This document shows, one piece after another, positions 45,242 through 53,463 of a stretch of DNA of 64,000 nucleotides. Source of the stretch: Betaproteobacteria bacterium GR16-43 (lineage in GTDB: Bacteria; Pseudomonadota; Gammaproteobacteria; Burkholderiales; Usitatibacteraceae); assembly GCA_001953215.1 (NCBI GenBank), contig CP019169.1, positions 4,526,001 to 4,590,000 of the forward strand. Reading direction: 5' to 3'. The translations under genes and the position numbers were made by a program. Below the pieces are notes generated by a model. It was not told the DNA's origin. It saw nothing but the letters and a program-made list of their open reading frames with translations, and did no database searches. Position 1 is the first letter of the stretch. Each line of letters opens with the position of its first letter.

Positions 45242-46201
45242 ATGAAGATCGCCCCCCTGTTCATCGCCGCCGTCCTCGCCCTCAGCTTCGCGATCGCGGA
45301 CGATGCGTTCGCCGCCAAGCGTTTCGGCGGTGGCGGCAACCTCGGCAAGCAGCGCGCCGTGCCCGCGAAAGACGCTCCTTCCACCCCGCCCGCCGCCGCT
45401 CCCACGGCCACGCCGGCTTCGCCCGCGGCTGCACCGGCCGCCGCCGGAGCGGGAGCCGCCGCGGCCGCCGCCAAGCCCAGCTTCATGAGCCGCTGGGGCG
45501 GCCTGCTGGCCGGCCTCGGGATCGGCGCCCTGCTGGCCTCGATGTTCGGAGCCGGGATGGGCCCGATCGTCGGCTTGTTGCTGGCCGGGCTGCTCGTCGC
45601 CGGGCTGGTCTTCTTCGCCTACCGGATGTTCGCGTCCCGGGGCGCCCCGGCGCCCGCGATGCAACCCGCCGCAGGCGGAATGCAGCCGGCACCCGGAGGC
45701 ACGATGGACGCAGGCGCCCGTCCGGCCTTCTCGGGCATCGGCTCCGCCATCCCGGGAGCGTCGGCCGAACCCTCGGCTCCGCCCGTCCCGTCGGAAGCCC
45801 CGCTCGCCGCGGCCCCGGCCCTGCAGCCCGACTTCGACGTCCCCAATTTCCTGCGCCAGGCGAAGTCCTCGTTCATCCGCCTGCAGGCCGCGAACGACGC
45901 GAAGGATCTCGACGACATCCGCGACTTCACGACGCCCGAGGTCTACGGCGAGATCGCGCTGCAGCTCCAGGAGCGCGGCGATGCGCCTTCGCGCACCGAG
46001 GTCGTGTCGGTAGACGCCCGCCTGGCGGACCTCGCCCGCGAGAACGGCTACGACATCGCGAGCGTTCGCTTCACGGGCCTCATCCGCGAGGACGACGCGC
46101 GCAACCCGGAGCCGTTCGACGAGATCTGGCACGTCCGCAAGAAGTCCGGCGACCGCAATCCCGCCTGGCTCATCTCCGGGATCCAGCAAGTCGCCGCCTA
46201 G
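45242..46201 (+). CDS. Tim44-like domain membrane protein
   Basis: The 319-residue protein has a signal peptide (DDAFAAKRFGGG, where the KRFGGGGNLGKQR segment is typical of bacterial Tim44-like proteins). A Pro/Ala-rich stretch and two adjacent hydrophobic segments (LLAGLGIGALLASMFGAGMG, VGLLLAGLLVAGLVFFAYRMF) follow. A C-terminal Tim44-like domain (DFDVPNFLRQAKSSFIRLQAANDAKDL onward) has the NTF2-like fold. In mitochondria Tim44 recruits import machinery, and bacterial relatives are poorly characterised. GGAGG precedes the ATG. It is divergent from dctP. Confidence 0.88.
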   Translation: MKIAPLFIAAVLALSFAIADDAFAAKRFGGGGNLGKQRAVPAKDAPSTPPAAAPTATPASPAAAPAAAGAGAAAAAAKPSFMSRWGGLLAGLGIGALLASMFGAGMGPIVGLLLAGLLVAGLVFFAYRMFASRGAPAPAMQPAAGGMQPAPGGTMDAGARPAFSGIGSAIPGASAEPSAPPVPSEAPLAAAPALQPDFDVPNFLRQAKSSFIRLQAANDAKDLDDIRDFTTPEVYGEIALQLQERGDAPSRTEVVSVDARLADLARENGYDIASVRFTGLIREDDARNPEPFDEIWHVRKKSGDRNPAWLISGIQQVAA

Positions 46202-46212
46202 CAAGCCGGCCC

Positions 46213-46298
46213 CCAGTAAAAAGGGTCAGCACGATAACTCGGTAAAGGGTCAGCACGATAACTCCGCCGGGAGTTATCGTGCTGACCCTATTTACTGG
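46213..46298. repeat. Three-copy GGGTCAGCACGATAACTC repeat forming a hairpin
   Basis: Two direct copies (46213-46240 and 46243-46264) are followed by an inverted copy at 46271-46298. The outer pair matches over 28 bases with one mismatch. The repeat exactly fills the gap between the convergent Tim44-like and sodB genes and could pair in RNA from either strand. Confidence 0.85.
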
Positions 46299-46934
46299 CT
46301 AGGCGGCCTTGCGCTGCGCGGCGGTCTTGAACTGGAGGTTCGCGAAGTCCCAGTTCACGAGCTTGTCGATCACCGCGTTGGCGAAGTCGGGCCGCTTGTT
46401 CTGGTAGTCGAGGTAGTACGCGTGCTCCCACACGTCGATCGTGAGCAGCGGCGTGATGCCGTCGGTGATCGGCGTGCCGGCGTTGGACGTCGAGGTGATC
46501 GAGAGCTTGCCGTCCTTCACCACCAGCCACGCCCAGCCGCTGCCGAACTGGTCCACCGCGGCCTGCGCGAACTTCTTCTTGAACGCGTCGGGGCTGCCGA
46601 ACGCCGCATCGATCGCGCCGGCCACCTCGCCGTTGGGCTTTCCGCCCCCGCCCGGTTTCAGTGCGTTCCAGAAGAAGGTGTGGTTCCAGATCTGCGCGGC
46701 GTTGTTGAAGATCTTCTTCGCGGATTCATCTTTCGCGGCCGCGACGATCACCTGCTCGAGCGGCATCTCCGCGTACTTCGTGCCCGCCGCGAGCTCGTTC
46801 AGCTTGTCCACGTAGGCTTTGTGGTGCTTGCCGTAGTGGAAGCTCATCGTGCGCGCCGAGATCACGGGGTCGAGCGCGGCTTCATCCCAGGGCAGGGAAG
46901 GAAGGGTGAAGGGACCGGAAACTTTTGCATTCAT
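46299..46934 (-). CDS. sodB: Superoxide dismutase, iron type
   Basis: This 211-residue enzyme carries the Fe/Mn-SOD metal ligands: His33 in HYGKHH, His in IWNHTFFWN, and Asp and His in DVWEHAYY. AAQIWNHTFFWN and GSGWAWLV favour the iron-dependent form. It converts superoxide to hydrogen peroxide and oxygen in the cytoplasm. The start has AGGAG upstream (CAGGAGCACAGCC). An N-terminal extension of five or six residues relative to E. coli SodB is unremarkable. Confidence 0.95.
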   Translation of the reverse strand: MNAKVSGPFTLPSLPWDEAALDPVISARTMSFHYGKHHKAYVDKLNELAAGTKYAEMPLEQVIVAAAKDESAKKIFNNAAQIWNHTFFWNALKPGGGGKPNGEVAGAIDAAFGSPDAFKKKFAQAAVDQFGSGWAWLVVKDGKLSITSTSNAGTPITDGITPLLTIDVWEHAYYLDYQNKRPDFANAVIDKLVNWDFANLQFKTAAQRKAA

Positions 46935-47012
46935 GGCTGTGCTCCTGTTGGCTGGGTCAATCCATCTGACCCACGACAAGCAACAGACGTTCCTGCCCCC
47001 TCGTGCACGACG

Positions 47013-47591
47013 CTACTTTCCGGCGTAGGCCGCCTCGAGCGCCGCGAGGTCGAGCTTCTTCATCTGCATCATCGCGGCGAAAGCCCGCTCGGTCCTGGGG
47101 GATTTGTAATCCTTGAGCATCCGCAGCATGCCCTCGGGCACGATCTGCCACGAGACGCCGTACCTGTCCTTGAGCCAGCCACACTGCTGCGCCCTGGGAT
47201 CGCCGCCCTCGCCCAGCTTCGCCCAGTAATGATCGACCTCCTTCTGGCTGGAACAGGTCACCACCATCGAGATGCCCTCGTTGAACTTGAACTGGGGCAT
47301 CGGGCCGCCGTTGAGCGCCATGAACGGGGTGCCGTTCAGCTCGAAATCGACGGTGAGCACGGAACCCGCCTTGCCGTGATGGATCTCCTGCCCGACGTTC
47401 GGGTAGCGCGAGATCGCCTTGATCTTTCCCTTCCTGAAAATCGAGACGTAGAACTTCGCCGCCTCCTCGGCCTCGCTGTCGAACCACAGGCATGGCCCGA
47501 CCGGATGCACGGTGGCCCTGGCGGGTGCCTTCTTCACGGCGCGCACCGTCGCCTTCCGGCGGGCCGGGGCCTTGCGTTTCTTCGTTGCCAT
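47013..47591 (-). CDS. PhnB-like VOC-family protein with basic N-terminal tail
   Basis: The 192-residue protein has a Lys/Arg-rich first 28 residues (KKRKAPARRKATVRAVKKAPAR). A PhnB/3-demethylubiquinone methyltransferase-like VOC domain follows (HPVGPCLWFDSEAEEAAKFYVSIF, ALNGGPMPQFKFNEGISMVV, CGWLKDRYGVSWQIVP). The domain is common and its biochemical role is unsettled. The basic tail resembles those of small nucleic-acid-binding proteins and is unusual for the family. CGGAG-like text (AAGGAGCTCCG) precedes the ATG. Confidence 0.8.
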   Translation of the reverse strand: MATKKRKAPARRKATVRAVKKAPARATVHPVGPCLWFDSEAEEAAKFYVSIFRKGKIKAISRYPNVGQEIHHGKAGSVLTVDFELNGTPFMALNGGPMPQFKFNEGISMVVTCSSQKEVDHYWAKLGEGGDPRAQQCGWLKDRYGVSWQIVPEGMLRMLKDYKSPRTERAFAAMMQMKKLDLAALEAAYAGK

Positions 47592-47713
47592 CGGAGCTCC
47601 TTTCGAATGTCCGGAAAGTCCGGCACAACCCTGGTCGAACGGCAGCTTGCCCGATCGACACGGGAGTGAGCCCGATTCGGGCCCGGAGTTCCGTGCGTGG
47701 TACAAAGCGCGAC

Positions 47714-49354
47714 ATGGATCACAAGCCCCTCGACCGCAAGACCGCCGCCGCCGCATGGGCGATCGTGGGGCTCGCCGCGGCGTGGCTCCTCCTGCCGCTC
47801 GTGAACGGCTACTTCCTCGCCGACGACTTCGTCCCCCTGGTGCTCTTCGACCAGTGGGAAGGCAAGGGGCGCCTCGGAGCCGAACTCGCGGCGAAGCTCA
47901 ACGGCAGCCTCGACACCGGGGCGAATCACTTCTACAGGCCACTCTCCTACGCCAGCTTCGCCCTGAACTATGTGACGACGGGGGTTGCTGCCGAGTCGTG
48001 GCACGCGCTGAACGTGGCGCTGCACCTCGCGAGTGGGCTGCTGGCCGGCCTCGTCGGCGTGATGGCCGCCGGGGCGCGGGGCGCGCGTGCCGTGGCCGCC
48101 GCGGCCGGGGGCGCGGCCCTCTTCCTGTTCTTCGCGCCCGGCATGGAAGTGGTCGCGTGGATCTCGGGACGCCTCGATGCGACGGCTACATTCTTCACGC
48201 TGCTGTCCTGCGTGTTCTTCCTGCGCAGCCGCCGCTTCGGCGATGCGGCCTCGGGCCTCTCGCTCCTCGCGGGCGTGGCGGCGTTCCTGTGCAAGGAATC
48301 CGCGGCGATCCTTCCGCTCGCGATCCTGCTCCTCGCCCTCGTGCGCACGGAAGACGACGACCTGCCGATCCTCAACCGGGGGTTCGATGCGCTGCGCCGC
48401 GCGGCGCCGTGGCTCGTGCTCGGCCTGCTCTACTTCGCGGCCCGCCAGGTCTTCTACGGCTCGCCGACGCGCGTCTATGCGGGGTCGGCGCCGATCGCGG
48501 CCGCGCTCTCGGCGGCGTACTGGTCGAGCCTCGCCGATGCGCTGCCCGCATGGTGGGGGGCGCAGTTTCGCCGCAGTGGCCCGATCGCCTTGTGGACCAC
48601 CGTCGTCGCCGCGCATGCGGGGCTCATCGCCTTCGCGGCGATCGCGCCCGCGACCGGGCGCCACGGCCGCCTCGTCCTCGCCGCCCTGGGGACGATCGTG
48701 CTCCTCACCCTGGTGCTGGTCGCACCTCACCTCGGATCGCTCCCGTCGAGCGGCATCGGCGGCCGCCTGCTCTACCAGAGCGCGGCCTTCTACGGCGCGC
48801 TCGCGGCCGCGGCCCTCTGCGTCGCGCGACCCGCGGCGCCTCTCCTGGCGATGACCGTCACCGTGGCAGCGCTGGGCACGCTCTCGTTCGCGGAAACGGC
48901 GGCGCGCTGGAACGAGGCCTCGGACCAGATGCGGGCCCTCGTGTCCGAGATCGCACGCACCGCGCGGGAGACGCCCGCGAGCGACTTCACGCTCGTGCTC
49001 GCGCCGGCCACGTATGACGACGTCCTGTTCGCCGTCAACGCACAGGAAGGCTTGATGTCGCGCCCGGTGCATCCCGCCGGCTTGACGGATCGTGTCCTCG
49101 TGCAGAACTACGAGGACGTGCAGCTCCTCGCGCCGCAAATGGTCGAGGGCGTTGCGCCGTCTCTACGCTCCCTGGCGCGCCGGGGCGGCAAGCGGGAGGA
49201 AGCGGCGGGACTGCACGTCGTGTGCTGGAATCCGGCGCGCAAGCAGCTCGTGCCGATCGTGCTGCCCGAGAACCTTTCCACCGCGGAATGGGCCGAAGGG
49301 ATCAGGCGCGCGCTGCCCGCGGTGGGTTGCACGCTTCATCCCGTCACCCGGTAG
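47714..49354 (+). CDS. Polytopic membrane protein, probable GT-C-fold glycosyltransferase
   Basis: This 546-residue protein has about ten membrane helices. The first loop holds NGYFLADDFVPL, an Asp-Asp pair in the place where GT-C (ArnT/PMT-like) enzymes keep their catalytic acid, and GANHFYRPLSYASFALNYV follows. The C-terminal 130 residues form a soluble domain. GT-C enzymes transfer sugars from polyprenyl phosphates at the periplasmic face; the acceptor here is unknown. The ABC exporter gene starts nine bases after its stop, so the two may work in one pathway of surface glycoconjugate export. Confidence 0.7.
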   Translation: MDHKPLDRKTAAAAWAIVGLAAAWLLLPLVNGYFLADDFVPLVLFDQWEGKGRLGAELAAKLNGSLDTGANHFYRPLSYASFALNYVTTGVAAESWHALNVALHLASGLLAGLVGVMAAGARGARAVAAAAGGAALFLFFAPGMEVVAWISGRLDATATFFTLLSCVFFLRSRRFGDAASGLSLLAGVAAFLCKESAAILPLAILLLALVRTEDDDLPILNRGFDALRRAAPWLVLGLLYFAARQVFYGSPTRVYAGSAPIAAALSAAYWSSLADALPAWWGAQFRRSGPIALWTTVVAAHAGLIAFAAIAPATGRHGRLVLAALGTIVLLTLVLVAPHLGSLPSSGIGGRLLYQSAAFYGALAAAALCVARPAAPLLAMTVTVAALGTLSFAETAARWNEASDQMRALVSEIARTARETPASDFTLVLAPATYDDVLFAVNAQEGLMSRPVHPAGLTDRVLVQNYEDVQLLAPQMVEGVAPSLRSLARRGGKREEAAGLHVVCWNPARKQLVPIVLPENLSTAEWAEGIRRALPAVGCTLHPVTR

Positions 49355-49362
49355 CAGACCCG

Positions 49363-51216
49363 ATGCCTCCACCGGCACCACCCCCGCAGTCGTTTCGCGA
49401 GCGCCTCGGCGCCCTGCGAAACCTCCCGCCGTTCCTGAAGCTCGTCTGGGAAACCAGCCCCGGCATCGCCACGGCCGAGGGGGTGTTGCGCTTGCTGCGC
49501 GCCTTGCTTCCCGTGGCCGCGCTCTATGTCGGTGCACTCATCATCGACGAAGTGGTGCACCTCACGCAGGTCCCCTCGCCCGGCACGACGCATCGCGAAT
49601 GGCTGCACAGCGGGTTGGTCGATCACCTGCTCCTGCTGCTCGGCATCGAGTTCGGGCTCGCGGTTCTCTCGGACGTCCTGGGCCGCGGCATCTCGCTGCT
49701 GGATTCCCTCCTCGGAGAACGGCTCAGCACCACGACCAGCGTGCGGCTGATGGAACATGCGGCCACGCTCGACCTCGAGGACTTCGAGGACAGCGAGTTC
49801 CAGGACCGCCTCGAGCGGGCGCGCACACAGGCCGCCGGGCGCACGGGCCTGATGACGCAGCTCTTCGGCCAGGCGCAGGACGTCGTGACGATCGTGAGCC
49901 TTGGCGCGGGGCTGGTCGCCTACGCGCCGTGGTTGATCGTGCTGCTGGCCGTCGCGTTGATCCCCGCGTTCCTCGGCGAGATGTATTTCAACGCGCGGAC
50001 GTACTGGATGAACTACCAGCGCGCTCCGGAACGCCGCGAGCTGGATTACCTGAGGCAAGTCGCGGCCAGCGCGGATACCGCGAAGGAAGTGAAGATCTTC
50101 GGCCTCAACGGCTTCCTCATCGAGCGCTACCGGGAACTCGCCACGAGTTTCTTCAAGGCCAATCGCGAGATCGCCATCCGCCGCGCGGGCTGGGGCGCCG
50201 TGCTCACGACGATCAGCACGATGGCCTACTACTTCGCCTACGCGTACATCGTGTGGCGAACGCTGCATGGCGACTTCACGATCGGCAACCTCACGTTCCT
50301 CGCGGGATCGTTCCTGCGCCTGCGCGGGTTGCTCGAGCAGTTCCTCTCGGGCTTCTCCGCCGTCGCCGGGCAGGCGCTCTACCTCGACGACCTCTTCTCG
50401 TTCTTCGAGATCCGGCCCGAGATCGTTTCACCGAAGGACCCGAAGGCGTTTCCCCATCCGATTCGCGAGGGTTTCACGTTCGAGAACGTGGGCTTCCAGT
50501 ACCCGGGCGCCGAGCGCTGGGCGGTGCGAAACCTCTCGTTCCACTTGCGGGCGGGCGAAGTGCTCGCACTCGTCGGCGAAAACGGCGCGGGCAAGACCAC
50601 GCTCGTGAAGCTGCTCGCCCGGTTGTACGACCCCGACGAAGGCCGGATCCTGCTCGACGGCCACGACCTGCGGGAGTACGACCTCGCCGAACTGCGCCGC
50701 AACATCGGCGTGATCTTCCAGGACTTCGTGCGCTTCCACCTGAGCGCGGGCGACAACATCGCGGTCGGGTTGATCGAGGCTCGCGGCGACCAGGCGCGCA
50801 TCGAACAGGCGGCCCAGCGAAGCCTCGCCGACGAAGTGATCGCGAAACTGCCCGAGCACTACAAGCAACTGATCGGCCGGCGCTTCAAGACCGGCGTGGA
50901 TCTCTCCGGCGGCGAGTGGCAGAAGATCGCGATTGCCCGCGCCTACATGCGCGATGCGCAGGTGTTGATCCTGGACGAACCCACGGCGGCCCTCGATGCG
51001 CGCGCCGAATTCGAAGTCTTCCAGCGCTTCAAGGAGCTCTCGACGGGCAAGACCGCCGTCCTGATCTCGCACCGGTTCTCGAGCGTGCGGATGGCCGACC
51101 GGATCGTGGTGCTCGGCGACGGCCGCGTGGAAGCGACCGGCACGCACGCGGAATTGCTCGCCCAGGGCGGGCGGTACGCGGAGCTCTTCGAGTTGCAGGC
51201 CGCCGGGTACCGCTGA
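49363..51216 (+). CDS. ABC transporter, fused permease and ATP-binding protein (exporter type)
   Basis: The 617-residue half-transporter has six membrane helices (about 30-330) and a nucleotide-binding domain. Walker A is GENGAGKTT, the Q-loop region is IGVIFQDFVRF, the signature is LSGGEWQK, Walker B is LILDEPTAALD and the H-loop is ISHRFSS. The layout is that of MsbA/lipid-A or peptide exporters, which work as homodimers. It follows the GT-C-like gene closely. TTTTTTT at 51217 onward may help end transcription, but no stem precedes it. Confidence 0.93.
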   Translation: MPPPAPPPQSFRERLGALRNLPPFLKLVWETSPGIATAEGVLRLLRALLPVAALYVGALIIDEVVHLTQVPSPGTTHREWLHSGLVDHLLLLLGIEFGLAVLSDVLGRGISLLDSLLGERLSTTTSVRLMEHAATLDLEDFEDSEFQDRLERARTQAAGRTGLMTQLFGQAQDVVTIVSLGAGLVAYAPWLIVLLAVALIPAFLGEMYFNARTYWMNYQRAPERRELDYLRQVAASADTAKEVKIFGLNGFLIERYRELATSFFKANREIAIRRAGWGAVLTTISTMAYYFAYAYIVWRTLHGDFTIGNLTFLAGSFLRLRGLLEQFLSGFSAVAGQALYLDDLFSFFEIRPEIVSPKDPKAFPHPIREGFTFENVGFQYPGAERWAVRNLSFHLRAGEVLALVGENGAGKTTLVKLLARLYDPDEGRILLDGHDLREYDLAELRRNIGVIFQDFVRFHLSAGDNIAVGLIEARGDQARIEQAAQRSLADEVIAKLPEHYKQLIGRRFKTGVDLSGGEWQKIAIARAYMRDAQVLILDEPTAALDARAEFEVFQRFKELSTGKTAVLISHRFSSVRMADRIVVLGDGRVEATGTHAELLAQGGRYAELFELQAAGYR

Positions 51217-51233
51217 TTTTTTTCGCGGCCGGC

Positions 51234-51265
51234 TGAATCCGGCGCCCCCGTGCGGAACGTAGTCC
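51234..51265 (+). promoter_or_regulatory. ECF-sigma-type promoter before the sigma-region-2 gene
   Basis: TGAATCC (51234-51240), a 17-base spacer and CGTAGTCC (51258-51265) form a bipartite element that is repeated exactly, with equal spacing, at 52064-52095. The -35 part resembles TGATCC sites of ChrR-linked ECF sigma factors. The ATG lies three bases after the -10 part, so the message would be leaderless. Confidence 0.65.
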
Positions 51266-51268
51266 GCC

Positions 51269-51595
51269 ATGGACCGAGAAGTGCCCGCAACTTCGCCCGA
51301 AGAGCTCGTGCAGCTGGTCGCCGCCGTCGCGCGCGGCGGAGAAGCTGCCCTGCGTGAACTTTTCGACGCGACCGTCCGGCACGTCCACGCAGCGGCGTTC
51401 CTCCTCACCGGTTCGCACGATCGGGCGGATGCACTGGTGGCCGAGGTGTACTTCAAGGTCTGGAGCGGCGCGACGAGCTACGACCCCGCGCGCGCACCGG
51501 TGATCCATTGGCTGTACCACCTCACGCGCACCCTTGCGGAGGAAGCCGGAACCGGCGTCTACTATTCGCAAAATGGCGAAGGAAAAACCAGTTGA
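51269..51595 (+). CDS. Sigma-70 region 2-only protein
   Basis: The 108-residue protein aligns by eye with region 2 of ECF sigma factors (ELFDATVRHVHAAAF, EVYFKVWSGATSYDPARAPVIHWLYHLTR). It closely tracks the same part of the complete sigma factor encoded at 54066-54716. It has no region 4, so it cannot bind a -35 element alone. It ends in a 15-residue tail, and its TGA overlaps the TTG start of the cupin gene. It could be a decay product or a partner that occupies the anti-sigma protein or core polymerase. No Shine-Dalgarno sequence is present. Confidence 0.75.
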   Translation: MDREVPATSPEELVQLVAAVARGGEAALRELFDATVRHVHAAAFLLTGSHDRADALVAEVYFKVWSGATSYDPARAPVIHWLYHLTRTLAEEAGTGVYYSQNGEGKTS

Positions 51596-52053
51596 ACCCT
51601 GACGAGCGCACGATGCGGGAACTCCTCCAGTCGCTGGATCCTTCCGCGCTCTCCGAGGAGCGCGTGGATTCGATCTACCGGCGCATCGCCACGCGCATCC
51701 GCGAGCACGAAGCGGGACGCCAGGGAGTGACCACGGTGCGAGCCTCGCATGACGCATGGAGGCCGCTCCTGCCCGGCGTGGAGATGAAGGTGCTCTTCGA
51801 CGACGGCACGTCCACCACGTGGCTCGCGCGCATGAACGAAGGGGCCACGCTTCCGGCGCACGACCATCCCGGCGACGAGGAATTCATGATCCTCGAAGGC
51901 CGCGTGCGTTTGGGCGAACTGGAGTTGGCCGCCGGCGACTACCAGCACGTGCCGCGCGGCACGCGCCACGAGCACTGCGTCGCGTTGCTGCGCACCGTCG
52001 CGCTGCTGCGCTCGCCCTCCGCGATGTGCGTCTTCGCCGGAAAGGGTGCGTAG
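51592..52053 (+). CDS. ChrR-like cupin, putative anti-sigma protein
   Basis: The 153-residue protein has a helical N-terminal segment (MRELLQSLDPSALSEERVDSIYRRI) and a C-terminal cupin. Its metal-binding motifs are PAHDHPGDEEFMILEGRV and HVPRGTRHEHC. This order matches ChrR proteins, which hold ECF sigma factors inactive with a zinc-binding N-terminal domain and sense singlet oxygen or related stress through the cupin. The usual HxxxCxxC zinc motif is missing from the N-terminal part. The TTG at 51592 overlaps the preceding stop (TTGA) and has GAAGGA upstream; the ATG at 51613 is the alternative. Confidence 0.75.
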   Translation: MNPDERTMRELLQSLDPSALSEERVDSIYRRIATRIREHEAGRQGVTTVRASHDAWRPLLPGVEMKVLFDDGTSTTWLARMNEGATLPAHDHPGDEEFMILEGRVRLGELELAAGDYQHVPRGTRHEHCVALLRTVALLRSPSAMCVFAGKGA

Positions 52054-52063
52054 CCGCATGCGT

Positions 52064-52095
52064 TGAATCCGGTTCCGTCGATGGGCGCGTAGTCC
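52064..52095 (+). promoter_or_regulatory. ECF-sigma-type promoter before DUF3034
   Basis: The second exact copy of TGAATCC-N17-CGTAGTCC lies 25 bases before the DUF3034 ATG at 52121, allowing a leader of about 20 bases with GGAG as a ribosome binding site. Confidence 0.65.
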
Positions 52096-52120
52096 GGCGT
52101 CCCATCCTTGGAGTCGATTC

Positions 52121-53023
52121 ATGGAACGAGCAGCCTGCATTCGCGCCGCCGCAGTCGTCGCGGCGCTCACATCGACCTGCGCGTTCGCGCAGGGCTTCAC
52201 CCGGCCCGACCAGGGCAAGCTCACCGCCACGGGCGGCGTCACGCAGATCGAAGGCGCGGGCGGTGGCGGCCTTACGCCGTGGGCGCTCATCACGGGCTAC
52301 GGCAGCCGCGACAGCTACGGCGGCAACGCCCACTCCACGTTCGTCGACCTCAGCGACTACTCGCTCGGCACGTACGGCGTTGCCGCGGGCTTCCACGACC
52401 GCTTCGAAGTCTCGTTCTCCACCTGGCGTTTCAAGGGCACCGACGGCGCGCTGGACGGCGTGAAGATCGAGCAGGACGTGGTGGGCCTGAAGCTGCGCGT
52501 CGCGGGCGACGCGGTGTACGGCCAGGACTCGTGGCTGCCGCAAGTCGCACTCGGCGCGCAGTTCAAGCGCAACAAGGGCATCACCGGTCTCGAAGGGCTG
52601 GGTGTGTCGAAGCCCACGGATCTCGGTGCCAAGGACAACAACGGCACCGACTACTACGTCGCCGCGACCAAGGTCTTCCTCGACCAGAGCCTGCTCGCCA
52701 ACGTGACCGCGCGCTTCACCAAGGCCAACCAGTTCGGCCTGCTGGGATTCGGCGGCGATCTCCAGGACAAATACAAGCTGCGCTTCGAGGGCTCGATCGC
52801 GTATCTCGTCACTCGCAAGCTCGCGGTGGGCGCCGAGTATCGCGCCAAGCCGCACAACCTCGGCGTCGATGACGAAGGCTCCGCCAAGGACGTCTTCATC
52901 GCCTGGTTTCCCACCAAGAACTTTTCCGTCACCGCGGCCTACGTGGACCTCGGCACGATCGTGAATCCGTTCGTGCCCGGCAAGCAGCGCGGCGCCTACC
53001 TCTCGGGCCAGATCGGCTTCTAA
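52121..53023 (+). CDS. DUF3034 family outer-membrane-like protein
   Basis: This 300-residue exported protein has a signal peptide ending STCAFAQ. The body consists of amphipathic beta-strands with a final aromatic residue (SGQIGF), the pattern of outer membrane beta-barrels. GKLTATGGVTQIEGAGGGGLTPWALITGYG is typical of DUF3034 proteins, whose function is unknown. It is the first gene of a unit with an exported hemoglobin and a cupredoxin, under a putative ECF promoter. Confidence 0.85.
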   Translation: MERAACIRAAAVVAALTSTCAFAQGFTRPDQGKLTATGGVTQIEGAGGGGLTPWALITGYGSRDSYGGNAHSTFVDLSDYSLGTYGVAAGFHDRFEVSFSTWRFKGTDGALDGVKIEQDVVGLKLRVAGDAVYGQDSWLPQVALGAQFKRNKGITGLEGLGVSKPTDLGAKDNNGTDYYVAATKVFLDQSLLANVTARFTKANQFGLLGFGGDLQDKYKLRFEGSIAYLVTRKLAVGAEYRAKPHNLGVDDEGSAKDVFIAWFPTKNFSVTAAYVDLGTIVNPFVPGKQRGAYLSGQIGF

Positions 53024-53034
53024 GGAGACATCCC

Positions 53035-53463
53035 ATGAACTTCCGCAATTTCATCGCTTCGCTCGCCGTGCTCGGCAGCCTCGCCGCCCCGGCCTTCGCG
53101 GACGACGAGTTGTACACCAAGCAATTCGGCGGCAAGCCGGGCATGGCCAAGATCACCCACGAGATGATGGTGGGCGTGCTGGCCGATCCGCGCATCAAGG
53201 ACTTCTTCGCGAAGACGGACATCGAGCGCCTCGAGTTCCTGCTCGCCGAGCAGTTCTGCGAGCTGGTGGGAGGGCCGTGCAAATACAGCGGCCGCGACAT
53301 GAAGACCGTGCACCGCGGCGAGAAGATCAACACCGCGCACTTCAACTTCCTCGCCGAGCACCTGCAGGTGGCGATGGAGAACAACGGGGTGCCCACCTGG
53401 GCGCAGAACAAGCTGATCGCGAAGCTGGCGCCGATGCATCGCGACGTGACGGAGCCGCGATGA
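53035..53463 (+). CDS. Exported group I truncated hemoglobin
   Basis: This 142-residue protein starts with a clear signal peptide (cleavage near PAFADDELY), which is unusual for the mostly cytoplasmic truncated hemoglobins. The globin part shows the expected order: the E-helix region LLAEQFCELVGGPCKYSG with Cys75 and Cys82, then the likely proximal His93 in MKTVHRGEKI, and HFNFLAEHL. Group I members bind oxygen and nitric oxide. A periplasmic location would suit detoxification or sensing outside the cytoplasm. AAGGAG precedes the ATG. Confidence 0.9.
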   Translation: MNFRNFIASLAVLGSLAAPAFADDELYTKQFGGKPGMAKITHEMMVGVLADPRIKDFFAKTDIERLEFLLAEQFCELVGGPCKYSGRDMKTVHRGEKINTAHFNFLAEHLQVAMENNGVPTWAQNKLIAKLAPMHRDVTEPR

